A DNA stretch of 64,000 bases from Bog-756 sp036553725. GTDB taxonomy: Bacteria; Actinomycetota; Acidimicrobiia; Acidimicrobiales; RAAP-2. The notes below the pieces were generated by a model. That model searched no databases. It worked only from the letters and a program-made list of their open reading frames with translations, and had not been told where the DNA came from. A program made the translations under genes and the position numbers. Of this stretch, positions 1 through 8,566 are shown piece after piece (the first letter of the stretch is position 1; each line of letters opens with the position of its first letter). Where the stretch lies: the NCBI GenBank assembly GCA_036553725.1, contig DATBOO010000204.1:1-64000 (forward strand), in the 5' to 3' direction.

Positions 1-1094
1 TGACGAACCGGGCGGTGCAGCGAGTGCCTCAGGTTGAGGACGTCGCTGGTGGCATAGGCGGTGGCCAGGCCCACGGCTGCGGCACCGATGATGGCGGCGT
101 CGATCAGGGCGATAGCGAACAAGTCACCCACGGTGTGCGACGCGTAGCGGGCTAGACCGGCCGCAGTGCCGCCCGCGTCGGTGAACCGGCCGAAACCGGT
201 GTGCCCACCGAACGTCGCGGCAGAGATAGCCATGATGGCGATCCCGCCCACGATGACGATGACGATCCCGACGACGAGGTCGACGCGCTCATAGTTGATC
301 CAGCGAGGCGTGATCCGCTTGTCGATGACGTACGACTGCTGGAAGAAGAGCTGCCAAGGGGCGACGGTGGTGCCAACGATGGCGATGATGAGCAGCATCA
401 CCGTCGAGAGCGGCGCGCCGTGAGGTAGGCCGGGGACCACGGCGTCCCGGGCCACCTGGCCGATCGGCGGGTGCACGAGGAGGAAGACCGGTATCACCAG
501 CAGTGAGAAGACGACGAGTGTGAGGCAGAGCCGCTCGAAGCGCCGGAAGCTCCCGGTGCTCACCGCCCCGATCATGGCCATGGCAGCCACGACTACGGTC
601 GGGACCTTGGGCAGGCCCAGATAGCTGATGGCCAGGGAGACCCCGATGAACTCGGTGACGATGGTCAGTGCGTTCAGAATGAAGAGGTCGATCACGCTGA
701 AGGCCCCCCAGAACCTGCCGAAGCGCTCGAGGATGAGCCGGGCGTGCCCCACTCCCGAGACCGCTCCCAGGCGGAGCACCATCTCCTGGTTGACGTAGAG
801 GACGGGGGCGAGGAGCAGCAGGGTCCACAGCAGGTGGGTCCCGTAGTTCTGCCCGGCCTGCGAGTAGGTGCCGAAGGCGCCGGCGTCGTTGTCCCCGGCC
901 ATCACGATGAGCCCGGGCCCGATGATCGCCAGCAGCGTCTTCATCTTGAGGGACAGCCCGGGACGGGCGGCCGTGTCCCCATGGGCGATCGTGCCGAGGG
1001 CGCCATTGATCTGGCCGATGTGGGCCTCGTCGAGGACGGCGGTCTCGGCCATCTCCGCCCTGTTCGTGCCGGGTGGTGCGAGGTGCATCTTCAT
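1..1094 (-). CDS. NRAMP-family divalent metal transporter, 3' end cut by window edge
   Basis: Integral membrane transporter of the NRAMP (SLC11) fold; about 364 codons are visible and the C-terminus lies beyond the left edge. The first helix carries GPGLIVMAGDNDAGAFG (residues 59-75), where canonical members have the DPGN metal motif and this one has D68-N69-D70-A71. The sixth-helix motif reads TVAPWQLFFQQS, with Ala-Pro-Trp in place of the usual Met-Pro-His. Both changes recall the NRAMP-related magnesium transporters, so Mg2+ is as likely as Mn2+ or Fe2+ (inference). The ATG at 1094 is chosen because AAGGAG lies about 9 nt upstream. A soluble N-terminal tail of about 50 residues precedes the first helix. 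The copper genes to the right run the same way, but 383 nt away, so probably form a separate unit. Confidence 0.85.
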   Translation of the reverse strand, partial: MKMHLAPPGTNRAEMAETAVLDEAHIGQINGALGTIAHGDTAARPGLSLKMKTLLAIIGPGLIVMAGDNDAGAFGTYSQAGQNYGTHLLWTLLLLAPVLYVNQEMVLRLGAVSGVGHARLILERFGRFWGAFSVIDLFILNALTIVTEFIGVSLAISYLGLPKVPTVVVAAMAMIGAVSTGSFRRFERLCLTLVVFSLLVIPVFLLVHPPIGQVARDAVVPGLPHGAPLSTVMLLIIAIVGTTVAPWQLFFQQSYVIDKRITPRWINYERVDLVVGIVIVIVGGIAIMAISAATFGGHTGFGRFTDAGGTAAGLARYASHTVGDLFAIALIDAAIIGAAAVGLATAYATSDVLNLRHSLHRPVR

Positions 1095-1477
1095 GACGGT
1101 TGTCTCCTTCGTTCTGCGGAGCCACTTCTTCGACCCTCGGAGGACGCCACCCGGGGTGACACGGAGGATCGGGGGAAGCTCTACTGACTGCGTGGTATCG
1201 GGCAGCCCCCTGAGCCCGGGCGCGAAGAGGACGCGGTCCAACTAGCAGGGAGCAGACTGGGTACCCCGACGTCAGTGCGTCGGGCGACGCTGCGTCAGAA
1301 AGTAATTCCGCAGCTCAGAGAGACGCGTTCAGGACGCCGGGGCACGGCTGTGGAGGTTGGGGACTGTGCGGTTCTGCCTTCATGTGCCCCACCTCCCTTC
1401 GTGCCGACTCGTGCGTTCCTCGCAACAGGATAGTCGACCTGGCCGCCGGAGGGCCAGGACGCGGCCTCATCCCTTCG
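1095..1477. other. 383-nt intergenic region upstream of the NRAMP gene
   Basis: I see no credible coding frame here. It holds the ribosome binding site of the NRAMP-like gene and a GC-rich inverted repeat at 1265-1284. I looked for a recognisable manganese or magnesium riboswitch and could not identify one by eye. Confidence 0.5.
1265..1284. repeat. 7-bp perfect inverted repeat, possible terminator or operator
   Basis: CCCGACG, a 6-nt loop TCAGTG, then CGTCGGG. It lies 194 nt beyond the YcnI stop in the direction of transcription and 171 nt upstream of the NRAMP-like start. No T-run follows on either side, so a classical intrinsic terminator is not proven; an operator for the transporter is an alternative. 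Confidence 0.35.
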
Positions 1478-2230
1478 TCAGTTCGACGGAGGCGTGGCCG
1501 CGGGAGAGGAGCCGTCGATGTCCCCGTCATGGTCCGGCGCTCCGGCTCGCCGACCGCGCAGATAGAGAAGCAGGACACCCAGAAGTCCCAACAGGGCGAT
1601 GACCAACGCGGCGATGGCGATGCCCTCGGTGGCTCCGGAGGAAGAGGCTGTCGCGATTGGAACCGGTGCCGTCGGGGAGGCACCGGTCAGCGTCAACACT
1701 GGGGCCGGGGTGTCCGGGCTCGGATCCTGCGGCGAGGCAACCTGGATCCACCGGACGATCTCACCGGAGGAATAGGTCTGCAACGATTTGAAGATCACAT
1801 CACCGGTCTGAGAAGGGGCCTGCCCGGCAGAAATCGGGAAGTCCTCATACTGGCCCGGAGCGATGCCGCCCGCGGTGGCGGTCCAGGTGATGTCCGTGAC
1901 CACCTGATTGACCGGTCCGTCGCCCGACTGGATCGGCTGGCTGAGCGTCCGCGTATCGACCTTTGCCGCCCAGCCCTGGACCGGCAGCACGTTGACAGTC
2001 AGCAGGGGGAGATCGGCCGGGAAGAACACCTGGAGCTTCACCGTGTTGGCGTTGTCCCGCTCGTTGGGGACCCTGAAGGTGAGCTCGATGTCACCGGTGC
2101 CCGCGGGCAGGGTGTCGGGGTGCACGGTGACGTGAGCCCACGCAGGTGACGCGAACAGGACGGTCAGCAGCAGCACTGCCCCGGATCCCAGCGCCGCCAG
2201 CCGGCCGCGTCGTCCGATGGAGCGGTTCAT
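1478..2230 (-). CDS. YcnI-like (DUF1775) copper-binding membrane-anchored protein
   Basis: Extracytoplasmic DUF1775 protein of 250 residues. The signal peptide ends in SPAWA, so the mature chain begins with His33; in the Bacillus YcnI family this first His forms a one-histidine brace for Cu(II). A beta-sandwich domain runs to about residue 165, followed by a low-complexity Pro/Ala/Ser stretch, one transmembrane helix (about 200-222) and a basic cytoplasmic tail. The open frame extends far upstream (to 3622), but that is a shadow of the copCD gene: the ATG at 2230 has AGGAGGG just upstream and starts exactly at the signal peptide. It lies 65 nt after the CopC-CopD fusion in the same direction, so the two probably form one copper operon. 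Confidence 0.9.
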   Translation of the reverse strand: MNRSIGRRGRLAALGSGAVLLLTVLFASPAWAHVTVHPDTLPAGTGDIELTFRVPNERDNANTVKLQVFFPADLPLLTVNVLPVQGWAAKVDTRTLSQPIQSGDGPVNQVVTDITWTATAGGIAPGQYEDFPISAGQAPSQTGDVIFKSLQTYSSGEIVRWIQVASPQDPSPDTPAPVLTLTGASPTAPVPIATASSSGATEGIAIAALVIALLGLLGVLLLYLRGRRAGAPDHDGDIDGSSPAATPPSN

Positions 2231-2295
2231 GGGGGATTGGCCCTCCTGGGGATGGTGGGGATGTGGACTGTGCACGGGTCTTCGGCTGGGCGGCG

Positions 2296-4152
2296 TCAGT
2301 GGACCGGGAGGGTCACGGGCACGACCTGCTCGTCGATGGCGTCGGTCCGGACGGTGAATTTGAGGATCCAGGTCCCCGCCACCGGGATGTCCACGTTGGT
2401 GGCGTAATAGTGGCCGAGGCCCCCGATGTGCAGGGGGATGGCCAGCGGGCCGAGGTTCTCGGCCGGCAGGGTGAGGGTGGCGTCCAGTTCGGGGATGGCT
2501 ACCGGCGCGCCCTGACTGCTCAGCACGTAGACGTGCACCTCGTTGCCGGCTCCCGCCTTGGCCGGACCGACGACGGCATTCACCTGCACCCCCAGTGTCG
2601 TAAAGGACGTGGAGAAGGGGAGCGCCGCCGCCTGCTTGGCCGGAACGGCATTGACCAGAAGGGCGGTGACCGCCAGGACCGAGAGGGCGATGCCGATCTC
2701 CGCCAGGACGGACCGACGGAGCCCGGTGACCTGGCCGGAACGCGCATCTCTGCGATCTGCCGGCCGCTCCGCCACCGCCACCGCGCCCCCGCTCTGCCGA
2801 CTCGCTCCGCCGTTGCCTCCGTCGAAGTCCAGATGATGGCCGGCGTCGTCGGGGACCGCACCTTCTGAGCCCACGATCGTGGGGCCACCGGTGGCGGGGG
2901 CCGTCCACCGGCCCGGCCGGCGCAGGCCCCAACTCCCTTGGGCGGTACGTCGGCTGAGGGCACCCAATCCGATGAGGACGATGACCAGGATGATCTTCAC
3001 CACCAGGGTCCGCCCGTAGGTGGTGTGGAAGAGGGCGTAGAGGCTGCCCACCTGGCGGATGGACTGGACCGTCCCGGTGGCGATGATGACCACGACGGCC
3101 GAGAAGGCGTAGGCCGACACCGTGAGGGTGACTCCGGTGGGGTCGTCCGGTCGGTCGAGGTCCTCTCCTCCTCCGACGAGGAAGGTGGCCAGCAGGGCGA
3201 GGCCGCCCAACCAGACGCCGGCCGCCGCCAGGTGGACGACGTCGAGCGCGAGCCCCACGGCGGGTTGGTCCCCGGTCGCGGCATGCCCGGCCAGGGCCGG
3301 GGTGAACAGCAGCGCCACCCCGACAACGAGTAGGGCCGGGACGACCCACCTCCACCGTCGGGGTCCTCGGCCCATGCGCCCCTGGATCCCGAGGAGCGCC
3401 GGGACGAATGCGAGGAGCAGAAGGAGTCGCAGGACCTCGATCTGGCCGAAGCGCGTGTGCAGCACCGCGTTGACCAGCGACGGTCGGACGATGTCGGCCA
3501 GGGGGAGTGCGGCCGCGTAGACCCCCTGGATGGCGATGCCGAGCAGCGTGGTGGCCAGGAGGACCCACCACGAGGCCCACAGGATTCGGCCCACCCTGGG
3601 CGTCGCGCCACCCGGTCGCCACACCAGGGCAACCATGAGGGCCAGGCCCACCAGGAACAGAAGGCCGACGAACGCCGCGAACCGGATGAGCCAGTAGACG
3701 GCACCTACGGTGGCACTGCCCGATTGATCGGCCAGGGTGTTGGCCACTGCGTTCGCCTTGCGCACACCATTGTCAGAGCCCACCGAGAAGACGAAGGCTC
3801 CGTGCACGGGGTGCGAGTCGGCGGAGATGACCCGCCAGGCGACGACGTAGGTGCCCCTCGGCAGGTTCTGAGGCAGCGATATGGCCACGGCGTGACTGTC
3901 CCCTGAGGGGTGGTGGGTGCCCCCGTTGTCGACCCGCTGGCCGTCGGGCCCGAGCACCCGGAGGGACCCGAAGTCGATCTCGACCGGCTCGCCGAAGTGG
4001 AGGACCACCTCGCTCGGTGCCACCAGGAGCACCGAGGATGCCGGTGGGTCGGAGGACTCCAACTGGGCGTGCGCGCTGGCCGGCCCGGCGGTCCCGACCA
4101 GTACCAGGGCCACCGCGACGGCGGCGACCAGGGACTGCCCGATCCGCTTCAC
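2296..4152 (-). CDS. CopC-CopD fusion copper resistance/import protein
   Basis: 618-residue fusion. Residues 1-27 are a signal peptide ending ASA; mature His28 starts a CopC cupredoxin-like domain (HAQLESSDPP..., with SADSHPVHG near its end supplying further Cu(II) ligands). It is followed by about eight transmembrane helices of the CopD type, and a C-terminal extracytoplasmic beta domain (last ~120 residues) resembling YtkA/FixH-like modules. Likely role: capture periplasmic-side copper and pass it across the membrane for cuproenzymes or tolerance. An ATG at 4206 is in frame, but the GTG at 4152 has GGGAG upstream and gives a normal signal peptide, so I start there. YcnI follows by 65 nt; a lipoprotein gene is transcribed divergently. 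Confidence 0.9.
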   Translation of the reverse strand: MKRIGQSLVAAVAVALVLVGTAGPASAHAQLESSDPPASSVLLVAPSEVVLHFGEPVEIDFGSLRVLGPDGQRVDNGGTHHPSGDSHAVAISLPQNLPRGTYVVAWRVISADSHPVHGAFVFSVGSDNGVRKANAVANTLADQSGSATVGAVYWLIRFAAFVGLLFLVGLALMVALVWRPGGATPRVGRILWASWWVLLATTLLGIAIQGVYAAALPLADIVRPSLVNAVLHTRFGQIEVLRLLLLLAFVPALLGIQGRMGRGPRRWRWVVPALLVVGVALLFTPALAGHAATGDQPAVGLALDVVHLAAAGVWLGGLALLATFLVGGGEDLDRPDDPTGVTLTVSAYAFSAVVVIIATGTVQSIRQVGSLYALFHTTYGRTLVVKIILVIVLIGLGALSRRTAQGSWGLRRPGRWTAPATGGPTIVGSEGAVPDDAGHHLDFDGGNGGASRQSGGAVAVAERPADRRDARSGQVTGLRRSVLAEIGIALSVLAVTALLVNAVPAKQAAALPFSTSFTTLGVQVNAVVGPAKAGAGNEVHVYVLSSQGAPVAIPELDATLTLPAENLGPLAIPLHIGGLGHYYATNVDIPVAGTWILKFTVRTDAIDEQVVPVTLPVH

Positions 4153-4260
4153 CGGACGCTCCCGCCGCCAAGCGCAGGACCCGGCGGGGCGGAGGGCGGT
4201 GTCCATGACGGAAGACCGTCGGGGCCAGGATTCTCCCGACCGGCGCGGTACGATCGCCAG

Positions 4261-4800
4261 GTGCGTCGGGGACTGCTCGTACTGGCCTTGACGGTGCTCG
4301 GCGCCACCGGATGCGCGACCGGAGCCGGTACCACCGCGTCGACGAACACCGGCCTAAGGGTACCGCTCCCCGCCGGTGCCAAACCGTCCCGGATCTCGCA
4401 GATGGTGTGCTCCGCTGATGCGATCAAGGCCATCCAATCCGTGATCGGGGAGAAGGCGGCGGTCGGCGAAGTGGCTTGGGTCAACCACCGCTACTCCTGC
4501 CGGTACGGCTACCCCACCGGCTCGATGGCCATCTCGGTCAAGGAGCTGTCCAGCTGGCCGGAGACGATCGCCTACTTCGACTCCCTGGCCACCTCCATGG
4601 GCACGTCACAGGAGATCTCCGGACTGGGCCAGGGTGCATTCCAGGCCACCGACGGCTCGGTGGTGGTTCGCAAGGACTGGAAGGTCCTGGTGGTGGACAG
4701 CAGCGGCCTCCCCGGACAATTCGGCGTGCCGGCGACGAGCTCGGGGAACGTGGCCCTCAGGGTGAGCTACCAGATCCTCGGGTGCTGGGCCGGCGATTGA
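4261..4800 (+). CDS. Small secreted lipoprotein, function unknown
   Basis: 179-residue protein starting at GTG 4261. The N-terminus is basic, hydrophobic and ends with lipobox-like VLGATGC, so Cys18 is probably lipid-modified. The mature part contains a few Cys (including VCSA near residue 50, SCRY near 80 and a C-terminal LGCW), which could form disulfides. It faintly resembles DUF3558-type actinobacterial lipoproteins, but I do not assign the family. It is divergent from copCD with a 108-nt shared upstream region, so a link to copper is possible but unproven. The open frame continues upstream to 3910 without protein-like character, which is why the later GTG was chosen. Confidence 0.75.
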   Translation: MRRGLLVLALTVLGATGCATGAGTTASTNTGLRVPLPAGAKPSRISQMVCSADAIKAIQSVIGEKAAVGEVAWVNHRYSCRYGYPTGSMAISVKELSSWPETIAYFDSLATSMGTSQEISGLGQGAFQATDGSVVVRKDWKVLVVDSSGLPGQFGVPATSSGNVALRVSYQILGCWAGD

Positions 4801-4819
4801 CGCCCGGCTGTCCGTCCCG

Positions 4820-5926
4820 TCAGTCCGCGAACTTGGGGATGACCTCCGTGCCCATGAGCTCGATGGTCTCCATCACCGCCTCGTGGGGGATCTTGTAGGG
4901 GTTCACCAGGCACAGCAGGAGGTCGATGTCGGCATCCTGGTAGCGGCGGCACATCTCGATGCACTCCTCGGGCGTGCCCAGGACACAGGCATTCGCGTCG
5001 ATCAGGTATTCGAGGCTCAGCAGGTCGAGAGAGCCGTCATCGCTGTGCTGTTGCATGTCGGCCGCGTACGAGTAGGACCCCAGGTCCTCGCTCCGCTCGG
5101 CCATCCACTCCGACACCGAGGCGATCTGGCGCGCGCCCACCTTGGGGTACCACTCGAAGGACTCGCGGGCCAGGTCGAGGGCGCGATCGCGGTCCGGGGA
5201 GCACAGGGCCATGGTGAAGGTGGCCGTCTCGTTGTGGACATACGCCCCCAGCGGCTCGGTGCAGCCGGCCACCGCCCGGCGGTAGACGTCGACCTTGCGC
5301 TTGACCTCCTCGGGTGAGATCCCGACGGCGAAGGAGCAGAGCCCCAGACCGAGCTCACCGACCTGTCGGTGGCCGTCCTCGCTGGTGGTCGCCCCCCAGA
5401 TCGGTGGATGTGGTTGCTGCAGGGGCTTGGGTTGAACCCGCCGTTTGGGCATCTGCCAGTACTGACCGGAGAATTCGTACTCGTCGTTGGTCCAGCAGCC
5501 GACCACGTGCTCGATGGCCTCGCGCCACATCTGGCGGGTCTGGCCCGGGTCGACCCCGAATCCCTCGAGCTCGGCCCGGGTGGCCGAGCGCCCGGTGCCG
5601 AAGTCGACCCGACCGTTGGAGATCAGGTCGAGGACGGCCACCGACTCAGCGGTGCGCACCGGGTGGTTGTAGGGCGAGGGCATCAGGCGAACGCCGTAGC
5701 CGAGCCGGATGCGGTCGGTCAGGGCGGCGATGGCACCGTAGAGGACCTCCGGGTTCGAACAGTGCGAGTACTCCTTCAAAAAGTGGTGTTCGACGGTCCA
5801 GAAGGCGCTCCAGCCGAATCGTTCGCCGGCCACCGCCTGCTCGATGGTGTTGCGATAGGCGATCAGCTCGCTGTCGGCCTCCCAGGGTTTGGGTACCGGG
5901 ATCTCGTAGAAGAGCGCGAATTTCAT
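4820..5926 (-). CDS. LLM-class flavin-dependent oxidoreductase (luciferase-like monooxygenase)
   Basis: 368-residue single-domain TIM-barrel of the bacterial luciferase superfamily. Typical landmarks are the N-terminal MKFALFYEIPVP, WTVEHHF near residue 45, NPEVLYGAIAALTDRIRLG, and GRVDFGTGRS near residue 110. These enzymes use reduced FMN (sometimes F420) to oxidise small substrates; substrate cannot be read from sequence. The ATG at 5926 has AAGGGA 9 nt upstream. The next gene to the right, an alpha/beta hydrolase, runs in the same direction with a 71-nt gap, a pairing often seen in degradation of xenobiotics or ketones. Its 3' end faces the lipoprotein gene convergently, 19 nt apart. Confidence 0.88.
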   Translation of the reverse strand: MKFALFYEIPVPKPWEADSELIAYRNTIEQAVAGERFGWSAFWTVEHHFLKEYSHCSNPEVLYGAIAALTDRIRLGYGVRLMPSPYNHPVRTAESVAVLDLISNGRVDFGTGRSATRAELEGFGVDPGQTRQMWREAIEHVVGCWTNDEYEFSGQYWQMPKRRVQPKPLQQPHPPIWGATTSEDGHRQVGELGLGLCSFAVGISPEEVKRKVDVYRRAVAGCTEPLGAYVHNETATFTMALCSPDRDRALDLARESFEWYPKVGARQIASVSEWMAERSEDLGSYSYAADMQQHSDDGSLDLLSLEYLIDANACVLGTPEECIEMCRRYQDADIDLLLCLVNPYKIPHEAVMETIELMGTEVIPKFAD

Positions 5927-5997
5927 TGAGTCATTCCCTTCGCTCGTCGCCGGTGCTGGCGACAGTCAAGACAGTCAAGTGGTCGGTCACCCGTACG

Positions 5998-6849
5998 CTA
6001 GCTACGCGCCGCCGGGGCCACAGACTCGGCGAGGAAGGTGGACAGGGCCTTCCACCACGCGTCGGGGCCCTCGAATTGCGGGCTGTGACCGGCGTCGGGG
6101 ATCACCGCCAGTGAGCCACCGGGGATGGCCGCTGCCATCCGCTCCGACGAGCCGACCAGCGGCCCATCCTGCTCCCCGACGATCACCAGGACCGGCAGCG
6201 ACGGCGGAAGCGACTTGAGCTCCTTAAGTCGGTCGCCGGTGCCGGCGAACTTCGGCGCCATGGCTGCGTAGAGGGCCGGAGACGTGGCCCGGAATTTGCG
6301 GTCCTCGAACTCCGCGTAGCCAGGTCGATCGGCGAGGAGTCGCTTGTGCGCAGGGGAGTCGAGGGGGTTCTCCCGGCTGGCCATGACCTCGGCGAGGCTC
6401 CCCATGCCCCGGGTGCGGACGATCGACACGGCCGCCTCGACCAGTTGTGGATCGAGGCCCTCGATCGGACCATGGTCGGTGTCCATCAGGACGAGGGCGT
6501 CGAGTCGCCCGGGTGCCTCATGTGCCACGAACTGGGCCACCATGCCACCCATCGAATGCCCGAGCAGGCTGAGTCGCCGCCAACCGAGGGCATCGATCAG
6601 GCGCAGTACGTCGTGGGCGAGGATCTCGAACGAGTAAGCGGCCTCAGCGGTCGGCTTGGAGCTCGCACCATGCCCGCGCAGATCAGGGGCGACCGCATGC
6701 CAACCGGCACCGGCCAGGGGATCGAGCCAGTCGGTGAAGTCCTCCTTTGCCCCGGTGAACCCGTGGAGAAGGAGGAAAGGGCGCTGACCGACCCCTGCCT
6801 CGGCGATCGAGAGCTCGATGTCGCCCAGGTCGATGCTTCGTTGGTCCAT
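5998..6849 (-). CDS. Alpha/beta hydrolase
   Basis: Alpha/beta-hydrolase fold enzyme of about 283 residues. The oxyanion motif LLLHGFTG lies near residue 30, the nucleophile elbow GHSMGG near residue 97, and the catalytic His in DAGHSPQFE near the C-terminus; an Asp in VIVGEQDG is the likely third member. Esterase, lactonase or C-C hydrolase activity cannot be distinguished. In-frame ATGs at 6906, 6873 and 6858 are also possible; none has a clear ribosome binding site. I use 6849 because family similarity begins there. It lies directly upstream of the LLM flavin oxidoreductase and could act on its product (inference). Confidence 0.85.
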   Translation of the reverse strand: MDQRSIDLGDIELSIAEAGVGQRPFLLLHGFTGAKEDFTDWLDPLAGAGWHAVAPDLRGHGASSKPTAEAAYSFEILAHDVLRLIDALGWRRLSLLGHSMGGMVAQFVAHEAPGRLDALVLMDTDHGPIEGLDPQLVEAAVSIVRTRGMGSLAEVMASRENPLDSPAHKRLLADRPGYAEFEDRKFRATSPALYAAMAPKFAGTGDRLKELKSLPPSLPVLVIVGEQDGPLVGSSERMAAAIPGGSLAVIPDAGHSPQFEGPDAWWKALSTFLAESVAPAARS

Positions 6850-7201
6850 GCCGTTCATGTTCGCACACGCCATCGTGACGGACCGTTGGGGTGGGAACAG
6901 CCGCATGCTCCGGATCGACTACCTCGGCACCGACCACGACTGGGGCAACCGGTTCCTCACCGACGACAGGCGGGGCGGCTCCTCGAACGGATCGGCGGGC
7001 AAGGCGTTCTCGTGCGCGCACCCTTCGCCGTCCGGAAGGGGTCCACCGAACTGCAGGTCAACAGCCCGGCGGCGCCGACCCAGACCCAGGCCTACGCCAT
7101 ACGGCTCGTGTCCAGGGTCTGATGGGTCGGAGAGCCGGTGTCCCGCCAAGGGCAGCGGCACACTCCCGGCCGCCGCTGAACTGGGCCTTCGACTCGGGCG
7201 C
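6850..7201. other. Intergenic stretch with a possible protein remnant
   Basis: No intact gene is convincing. On the + strand one frame ends at a TGA at 7120-7122 with protein-like sequence (VLVRAPFAVRKGSTELQVN) but has no good start. A different + frame begins at ATG 6905 with MLRIDYLGTDHDWGNRFL. This may be a frameshifted relic, or chance. Confidence 0.25.
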
Positions 7202-7801
7202 CTAGGGCAGGTCGACGAGGGCGATCTCGCGGAAGCTGTCTCCGTGGAACCTCACGCCCCGGTCGATGGACGGCTGCCGGCGGGACGGGGCCAAGGCGGC
7301 GGCCGACTCCATCGCCTCCTGGTCCGCCCACACCACCCCCACGAGGCCATGGCCGGTCTGACGGTTCATCAGGGTGCGCACGGACCGGAACCCGGGGTTC
7401 GACTTGATCCGGGGAAGGACCTCGCTCTGGAAGAAGACGACATTCTCGTCGATCTTCGTCGGCTCCATGCTGATCCGCGTGACCATCAAGGGCGAACCGA
7501 TGACCGGTCGCGCGCTGATCTCAGCCAGCAACTGCTCGAACACCTCGACGGTCATCTCGCCTCCGATGATGCCGAGACCCTCCTGACGGTTCTTGGCCAG
7601 CGCGCTCTCGCTGGCCTCCCGATCCGCTTCGGTCTCCCACAGCGAGAGGATGCTGAGGACACCGCCGGATCGATCGGCACTCGCCGTGGCGCCCCGATAG
7701 CCATGTTGCGCGTTGAGGTTGGGCAGTACCTCTTCACGCACATAGTCCACACCTTGGTCGATGTTCTTTGCGCCGGTGAATGACACGAGACGGGTATGCA
7801 T
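7202..7801 (-). CDS. Duplicated dimeric alpha/beta-barrel (ABM-like) protein
   Basis: 199-residue cytoplasmic protein made of two similar halves: a segment with YVREEVLPNLN (residues ~20-30) and a second with FFQSEVLPRIKSN (residues ~128-140), each followed by a Gly-rich strand and a region with WETEADRE or WADQEAME. This is the dimeric alpha/beta-barrel fold typical of antibiotic-biosynthesis monooxygenases and stress barrels. No cofactor or catalytic residue is evident, so the function is unknown. The start at 7801 is supported by AGAGGAG upstream. A 17-bp palindrome at 7876-7892 lies 75 nt upstream. A similar two-domain gene sits at 9860-10450. Confidence 0.75.
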   Translation of the reverse strand: MHTRLVSFTGAKNIDQGVDYVREEVLPNLNAQHGYRGATASADRSGGVLSILSLWETEADREASESALAKNRQEGLGIIGGEMTVEVFEQLLAEISARPVIGSPLMVTRISMEPTKIDENVVFFQSEVLPRIKSNPGFRSVRTLMNRQTGHGLVGVVWADQEAMESAAALAPSRRQPSIDRGVRFHGDSFREIALVDLP

Positions 7802-7875
7802 CGGATCTCCTCTCGGCCCCGCGCCCTACCAGGCTACGCCGATCCGAATCGCCCCGCTCCGGCCGTGATCCCTCG

Positions 7876-7909
7876 ACCGACACGGTGTCGGTTCACGAAA
7901 ACGGTTCGT
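7876..7909. promoter_or_regulatory. 17-bp palindrome plus adjacent inverted repeat, candidate operators
   Basis: ACCGACACGGTGTCGGT (7876-7892) is a perfect odd palindrome centred on 7884. Three bases further, ACGAA-N5-TTCGT (7895-7909) forms a second inverted repeat. They lie between the ABM-like gene start at 7801 and the 3' end of the gene at 7960-8526, so they most likely control the leftward 7801 gene. Confidence 0.45.
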
Positions 7910-7959
7910 TGGTTGCGGCCACAATGAAGTGGGCGAGCAGAGGAAGGCGTCATCCGACG

Positions 7960-8526
7960 TCACCGCGACCCCACCAGGGAGACCGATGGGTCCAGCTGGG
8001 CGGTCGCCTCCCTGACGGCGGTGCCCAGGTCGGCCGAGGGCCGACGATCATAGACGGGCCCCGCGCCATGGGCGAGGAGCAGACTGGCCATGGCCACGCC
8101 GCGAGCCGGAACCGGCAAGGGAGCCTGCAGGGCATCGAGCAGGGCCCGGATATCCGGTTCGCAGGCGATGATGCCCTTGCGGTTGACCGGTACGCGCGGA
8201 TCGCGCATGACCGGTGGTGTACGAGCCTGCACCAACAGGCTCTCCCAGTTCTGGGCCAGTGCGCAGCGCCGCGCCGGCGAGACCAGCACCTGCGCCCGGA
8301 CGGCGGAGAGATGGCTCGACTCGGACGGGTGTCCCTGTGCGAGTCGGCGATCGAGGGCCGGCGCCAGCCACCGGGCCAACAGGCGGCCCCACCTCCGATT
8401 CGGTCGAGCCGTCAATGGGCCGGGATGGTCCGGGTCGATGAGGAGCAGCGTGGTCAGCCCGGTGCCCGGCCCTTCCGTCGGGAGGCACATCGACCGCCTC
8501 ACCCGGAAGAACCCAGAAGTTGCCAT
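7960..8526 (-). CDS. Conserved actinobacterial hypothetical protein
   Basis: 188-residue protein. The sequence looks like a conserved hypothetical seen next to regulators in actinobacteria: an Arg/Ala-rich helical protein with ARRCALAQNWESLLVQA in the middle and VPARGVAMASLLLAHGAGP near residue 150. No signal peptide or membrane segment is apparent and no function is known to me. The frame is open further upstream to 8598, overlapping the divergent regulator; the ATG at 8526 fits family-like N-termini best. It runs head-to-head with the GlxA-type regulator with 40 nt between starts, so a shared promoter is likely. Confidence 0.6.
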   Translation of the reverse strand: MATSGFFRVRRSMCLPTEGPGTGLTTLLLIDPDHPGPLTARPNRRWGRLLARWLAPALDRRLAQGHPSESSHLSAVRAQVLVSPARRCALAQNWESLLVQARTPPVMRDPRVPVNRKGIIACEPDIRALLDALQAPLPVPARGVAMASLLLAHGAGPVYDRRPSADLGTAVREATAQLDPSVSLVGSR

Positions 8527-8566
8527 GAGTCCATGGTGGGGGCTGACATCGGCCGGCGAAAGTGGC

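Noticed and set aside
2231..3622. N-terminal extension of the YcnI frame
   Set aside because: Shadow of copCD; a signal peptide and ribosome binding site place the start at 2230.
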